Positions 61,113 through 64,000 of a DNA stretch of 64,000 bases are shown piece after piece; the stretch's first letter is position 1; the number at the start of each line of letters is the position of its first letter. The stretch comes from Oscillospiraceae bacterium. GTDB lineage: Bacteria > Bacillota > Clostridia > Oscillospirales > Acutalibacteraceae. Where the stretch lies: contig SVQC01000002.1 of NCBI GenBank assembly GCA_015065585.1, positions 24,592 to 88,591 of the forward strand. The letters are read 5' to 3'. A program made the position numbers and the translations under genes. The notes beneath the pieces are model-generated. The model ran no database searches, was not told the origin of the DNA, and saw nothing but the letters and a program-made list of their open reading frames with translations.

Positions 61113-62953
61113 TAATCTTCAATTAATTTTTCTTCCATTATATCTCTGAAGCGTTCGCCGTCAATTTTCTCTTCGGTAAAGAGAATTTTAGCTACTTCGT
61201 TAAGCTTAGCCATATTTTCGTTTAAAATTTTAATAGCTTTTTCGTACTGGCTCATAACGATAGAATTGATTTCTTCATCAATTGTAGCGGCAATTTTCTC
61301 AGAATAATTAGGAGTAGAGGAAAAATCTCTGCCAAGGAAAACGGCATCGTTATCGGTACCAAAGGTTATAAGGCCCAATTTCTCGCTAAAGCCGTACTTT
61401 GTAATCATTTTTCTAGCCAACTCGGTTGCACGCTGGATATCGTTAGAAGCACCGGTGCATATATCATCCTGAGTAAGCTGTTCAGCTGCTCTGCCTCCGA
61501 GGAGTGAACAAATCTGTTCAAGCATAGCGTTTCTTGATACATGTCCCTTTTCCTCAGTAGGAATATACATAGTATAACCTGCCGCCATACCGCGAGGAAT
61601 AATAGATATCTGATGAACGGGGTCTTGAGTAGGTAAAAAATAAGAAACAATAGCGTGACCTGCCTCATGATAAGAGGTTATCATTTTATCCTTATCCTTA
61701 ACTATATGGGATTTCTTTTCAGTACCCATAACCACCTTTATTGTTGCTTCTTCAATTTCGGGCTGAGTTATAGCCTTTTTACCACGTCTTACAGCAAGTA
61801 AGGCAGCCTCATTTAAGAGATTTTCGAGGTCTGCACCGGTAAATCCGGATGTAGAGGAAGCAATGGTTTTAAGATTAACGTCCGGACCTAGTGGCTTTCC
61901 GCGGGAATGAACCTTCAAAATTTCTTCTCTTCCCTTTACGTCAGGATAATTTACCGTTATCTGACGGTCAAAACGGCCGGGACGAAGCAAAGCTTTATCA
62001 AGAATATCTGGACGGTTTGTTGCCGCCATAACGATAACGCCCTCGTTTGCTCCAAAGCCATCCATTTCAACGAGAAGCTGATTTAAGGTCTGTTCTCTTT
62101 CGTCGTGACCGCCGCCAAGACCTGCACCACGCTGACGTCCAACGGCATCAATTTCGTCAATAAATATTATAGCAGGTGAGCTTTTCTTTGCTTCGCTAAA
62201 CAGGTCTCTTACACGGGAAGCGCCTACACCGACAAACATTTCAACGAAGTCAGAACCCGAAATACTGAAAAATGGTACACCCGCTTCGCCTGCAACAGCT
62301 CTTGCAAGCAAAGTTTTACCTGTACCTGGAGGGCCTACAAGAAGCACACCCTTAGGAATTCTAGCGCCCAACTCATCGAATTTTTTAGGGTCTTTAAGGA
62401 AGTCAACGATTTCTACCATTTCTTCCTTTTCTTCATCAGCACCCGCAACGTCAGCAAAGGTGGTTTTACGGTTAGTTTCTTTTTTCGGCTTAGCCTTACC
62501 GAATTGCAACGACTTGTCTGCGCCCATAGTAGCGCTCATTTTCTTCATAAAGAAGACACCGATTACAACCATAAAGGCTACAAGCAGTAAAGTAGGCCAA
62601 AGTTGAGAAAGCCATGCCGCACTATCGCCGCTTTTATAATCCATTTTTATAGGACTTTCGGGATTTTCAGCATTATACTTCATCACCGCTTCATTTACGT
62701 CCTCATAAAAAATATAGGGGTCGGCTATGGTATAGGTGTGTTTTTTGTTGTCAGCCTTTGTAATATACGAAAGATTACCGCTATAAAGATTAAGGGTATA
62801 CTCTGAAACCTCACCATTTTGGATTTGGGTAATAATATCGTAATAAGTTGTTTTTTCTTTTGTCTGTCCAAGCAGATAAACCGAAGTTATTGAAATAATA
62901 AGAATTATGGGAATTCCTATATACAGCAATACCTTTTTGAGATTTTGATTCAA
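61112..62953 (-). CDS. ftsH: ATP-dependent zinc metalloprotease FtsH
   Basis: A membrane-bound AAA+ protease of 613 residues. An N-terminal helix (about 6-25), an extracytoplasmic domain, a second helix ([17 protein letters not shown]), then the AAA module with [20 protein letters not shown] (Walker A), [15 protein letters not shown] (Walker B) and the protease site [15 protein letters not shown] (HExxH). The start is TTG at 62953: GGAAG lies 8 nt upstream and the membrane helix follows directly; an earlier TTG at 62980 precedes the site. It follows hpt as in Bacillus. Confidence 0.96.
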   Translation of the reverse strand: MNQNLKKVLLYIGIPIILIISITSVYLLGQTKEKTTYYDIITQIQNGEVSEYTLNLYSGNLSYITKADNKKHTYTIADPYIFYEDVNEAVMKYNAENPESPIKMDYKSGDSAAWLSQLWPTLLLVAFMVVIGVFFMKKMSATMGADKSLQFGKAKPKKETNRKTTFADVAGADEEKEEMVEIVDFLKDPKKFDELGARIPKGVLLVGPPGTGKTLLARAVAGEAGVPFFSISGSDFVEMFVGVGASRVRDLFSEAKKSSPAIIFIDEIDAVGRQRGAGLGGGHDEREQTLNQLLVEMDGFGANEGVIVMAATNRPDILDKALLRPGRFDRQITVNYPDVKGREEILKVHSRGKPLGPDVNLKTIASSTSGFTGADLENLLNEAALLAVRRGKKAITQPEIEEATIKVVMGTEKKSHIVKDKDKMITSYHEAGHAIVSYFLPTQDPVHQISIIPRGMAAGYTMYIPTEEKGHVSRNAMLEQICSLLGGRAAEQLTQDDICTGASNDIQRATELARKMITKYGFSEKLGLITFGTDNDAVFLGRDFSSTPNYSEKIAATIDEEINSIVMSQYEKAIKILNENMAKLNEVAKILFTEEKIDGERFRDIMEEKLIED

Positions 62954-62976
62954 AAGATACACTTCCTTTCTTAAAT

Positions 62977-63516
62977 TCAACTATATACCTTAGGGTCAAG
63001 AATTCCCACGTAAGGTAAATTTCTGTATTTTTCATTATAATCAAGTCCGTAGCCTACAACAAAGGCGTCAGGAACGGTTTTTCCAACATAATCTGCCTTG
63101 AAATCTACGGTACGACCGTAAGGTTTATCCAGCAAGGTACACGTTTTAACACTTTTAGCGCCGCGGTCAACAAGAACCTTGGTAAGCTGGGAAAGAGAAA
63201 ATCCAGAGTCAACTATGTCTTCTACCAAAAGCACGTCAAAATCCTTAACCTCGGTGTCAAGATGCTTTCTCCATTTAAGTTCGCCCGTACTTTTAGTTCC
63301 GTGATATGTAGAAATCGCAAGGAAGTCAACCTCTAAAAATAAATCAATTTCTTTCATAAGGTCAGCAATAAAGACAACCGAACCTCGAAGCACCCCTACA
63401 AGAAGCAGCTTTTTGTCTTTATAGTCCTCGGTTATCTGTTTGCCGAGTTTTTTACATATCTCTTTGATTTCGTCCTTTGTTACAAGAACTTCTTTTATAT
63501 CATTATTCATAGACAT
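62977..63516 (-). CDS. hpt: Hypoxanthine phosphoribosyltransferase
   Basis: Salvages hypoxanthine (and guanine) to IMP/GMP with PRPP. The protein has 179 residues from ATG at 63516, the family norm, with GAGGGGG 7 nt upstream. Seen: [17 protein letters not shown], the PRPP-binding [17 protein letters not shown], and [20 protein letters not shown]. Frames extending upstream overlap tilS and are not coding. The start is 1 nt after the tilS stop. Confidence 0.96.
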   Translation of the reverse strand: MSMNNDIKEVLVTKDEIKEICKKLGKQITEDYKDKKLLLVGVLRGSVVFIADLMKEIDLFLEVDFLAISTYHGTKSTGELKWRKHLDTEVKDFDVLLVEDIVDSGFSLSQLTKVLVDRGAKSVKTCTLLDKPYGRTVDFKADYVGKTVPDAFVVGYGLDYNEKYRNLPYVGILDPKVYS

Positions 63517-63517
63517 T

Positions 63518-64000
63518 TTAATCCCCCTCAAGTTTTTCGCAAGAAACGCGGTATATCCATTTTGTGTTTTCATCAGGACAAACACGGGCGTCAATACCGC
63601 CGCCATACACCCATATTACTCCCTTTTCATCGGCAATTACGGGTATACTTTCTTTTTCCAAGGTACTTATACCCTCTTCATTCATCCACTTTGCAAGGGG
63701 CTTCGAAACCTTTCTGTGCGCAAAGGTTATTTTATCCCCCGCCAATTTAGTTCTTACAGAAACCTCGCCGTCTATTTTATCACAGTCAATAGCATTTTTT
63801 AAGAACAAATTATTAATTTTTCCTTGCTTTTTTATGACTTCAACGCTTTCCTTTATTAGCGTAGTGTTAAAACTAGGAAAAGAATCATTCTCAATTTCAA
63901 GAAAGCCCTTAGTTATCCTTACCATTTTACCGCCTTTTATTTGGAATCTTCCCTTTTTAAGACGAACAATTTCCAAAATGCCGTTAACGCAGTAATTATT
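63518..64000 (-). CDS. tilS: tRNA(Ile)-lysidine synthase, C-terminal part, partial
   Basis: About 160 codons to the window edge, with no start inside the window; the frame is open at base 64000. The visible end matches the TilS C-terminal domain: VSVRTKLAGDKITFAHRKVS, KPLAKWMNEEGIS, IPVIADEKGVIWVYGGGIDA. The N-terminal PP-loop catalytic domain lies outside. TilS converts the C34 of tRNA-Ile(CAU) to lysidine. The order tilS-hpt-ftsH is conserved in Firmicutes and supports the call. Confidence 0.9.
   Translation of the reverse strand, partial: NNYCVNGILEIVRLKKGRFQIKGGKMVRITKGFLEIENDSFPSFNTTLIKESVEVIKKQGKINNLFLKNAIDCDKIDGEVSVRTKLAGDKITFAHRKVSKPLAKWMNEEGISTLEKESIPVIADEKGVIWVYGGGIDARVCPDENTKWIYRVSCEKLEGD

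Noticed and set aside
62977..63606. A longer hpt product of 209 residues
   Set aside because: The added N-terminus overlaps tilS, lacks a ribosome site, and the 179-residue form matches the family length with a strong site.
1..64000. CRISPR arrays, insertion sequences, prophage genes, tRNA or rRNA genes
   Set aside because: No regular direct-repeat/spacer pattern, transposase or integrase reading, or tRNA/rRNA sequence was recognised by eye; a tRNAscan or ISfinder run could still find degenerate copies.

Overview
The window comes from an AT-rich, spore-forming-type Clostridia bacterium, probably a gut member of the Oscillospirales/Ruminococcaceae. The grounds are strong AGGAGG-type ribosome sites, several TTG starts behind them, TTGACA-17-TATAAT promoters, SAM-I and FMN riboswitches, a SpoIVFA/SpoIVFB-like pair, the Clostridia-typical SCIFF peptide with its radical SAM maturase, and the Firmicutes order tilS-hpt-ftsH. 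The assignment is inferred from gene content; no rRNA or tRNA gene was found.

Region by region. 1-7150 (-): an aromatic amino acid operon from one clear promoter: aminotransferase, pheA, aroB, aroC, an aroE-aroK fusion, aroQ and aroA (cut by the window edge). 7180-9340 (-): a two-gene sugar unit (Gfo/Idh/MocA oxidoreductase and TIM-barrel isomerase). 9428-13134 (-): the TIGR03936/TIGR03960 radical SAM pair, then an M50/M23 pair resembling SpoIVFB/SpoIVFA. 13237-15744: metK under a SAM-I riboswitch, a RibU-type riboflavin ECF component under an FMN riboswitch, and a DUF1294 protein. 15753-20000: a lipoprotein amidase, a frameshifted isomerase and cardiolipin synthase. 20078-24445: glycogen phosphorylase plus a GH13 amylase. 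24446-24864: a non-coding stretch with two related terminator-ended units, one of them a promoter-led rod-like RNA candidate, followed by a small Cys-rich protein. 25171-31565 (-): two tandem RNA uracil methyltransferase paralogs, two small membrane proteins and PcrA. 31573-33030: asnS.

33122-35863 is an eroded catabolic island: an intact Gfo/Idh oxidoreductase behind three gene remnants (zinc dehydrogenase C-terminus, an acyltransferase-like internal piece, an M24 peptidase N-terminus), with a divergent AraC regulator whose promoter shares its -35 region with the decayed operon.

35945-55365 (-) is an 18-gene cell-surface polysaccharide locus from a single visible promoter. It encodes a DegT aminotransferase, a sugar-transfer ATP-grasp protein, an initiating sugar-phosphate transferase, a second ATP-grasp protein, three GT4 transferases, a polytopic GT-C/polymerase-like protein, a phosphodiesterase-like enzyme, two nucleotidyltransferase-fold proteins, an acetyltransferase, a flippase, a pyruvyltransferase, a uridine kinase and the CapE-CapF-CapG set that makes UDP-N-acetyl-L-fucosamine. 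The sugar transferase should start the lipid-linked unit, the GT4 enzymes extend it, the flippase exports it, and the accessory enzymes decorate it.

55387-58106: a LysR regulator divergent from a TRAP-type large permease and a small membrane partner. 58130-61112: the SCIFF peptide gene (50 codons), an attenuator, its radical SAM maturase and a coupled Orn/Lys/Arg-decarboxylase-family enzyme. 61112-64000 (-): tilS (partial), hpt and ftsH.
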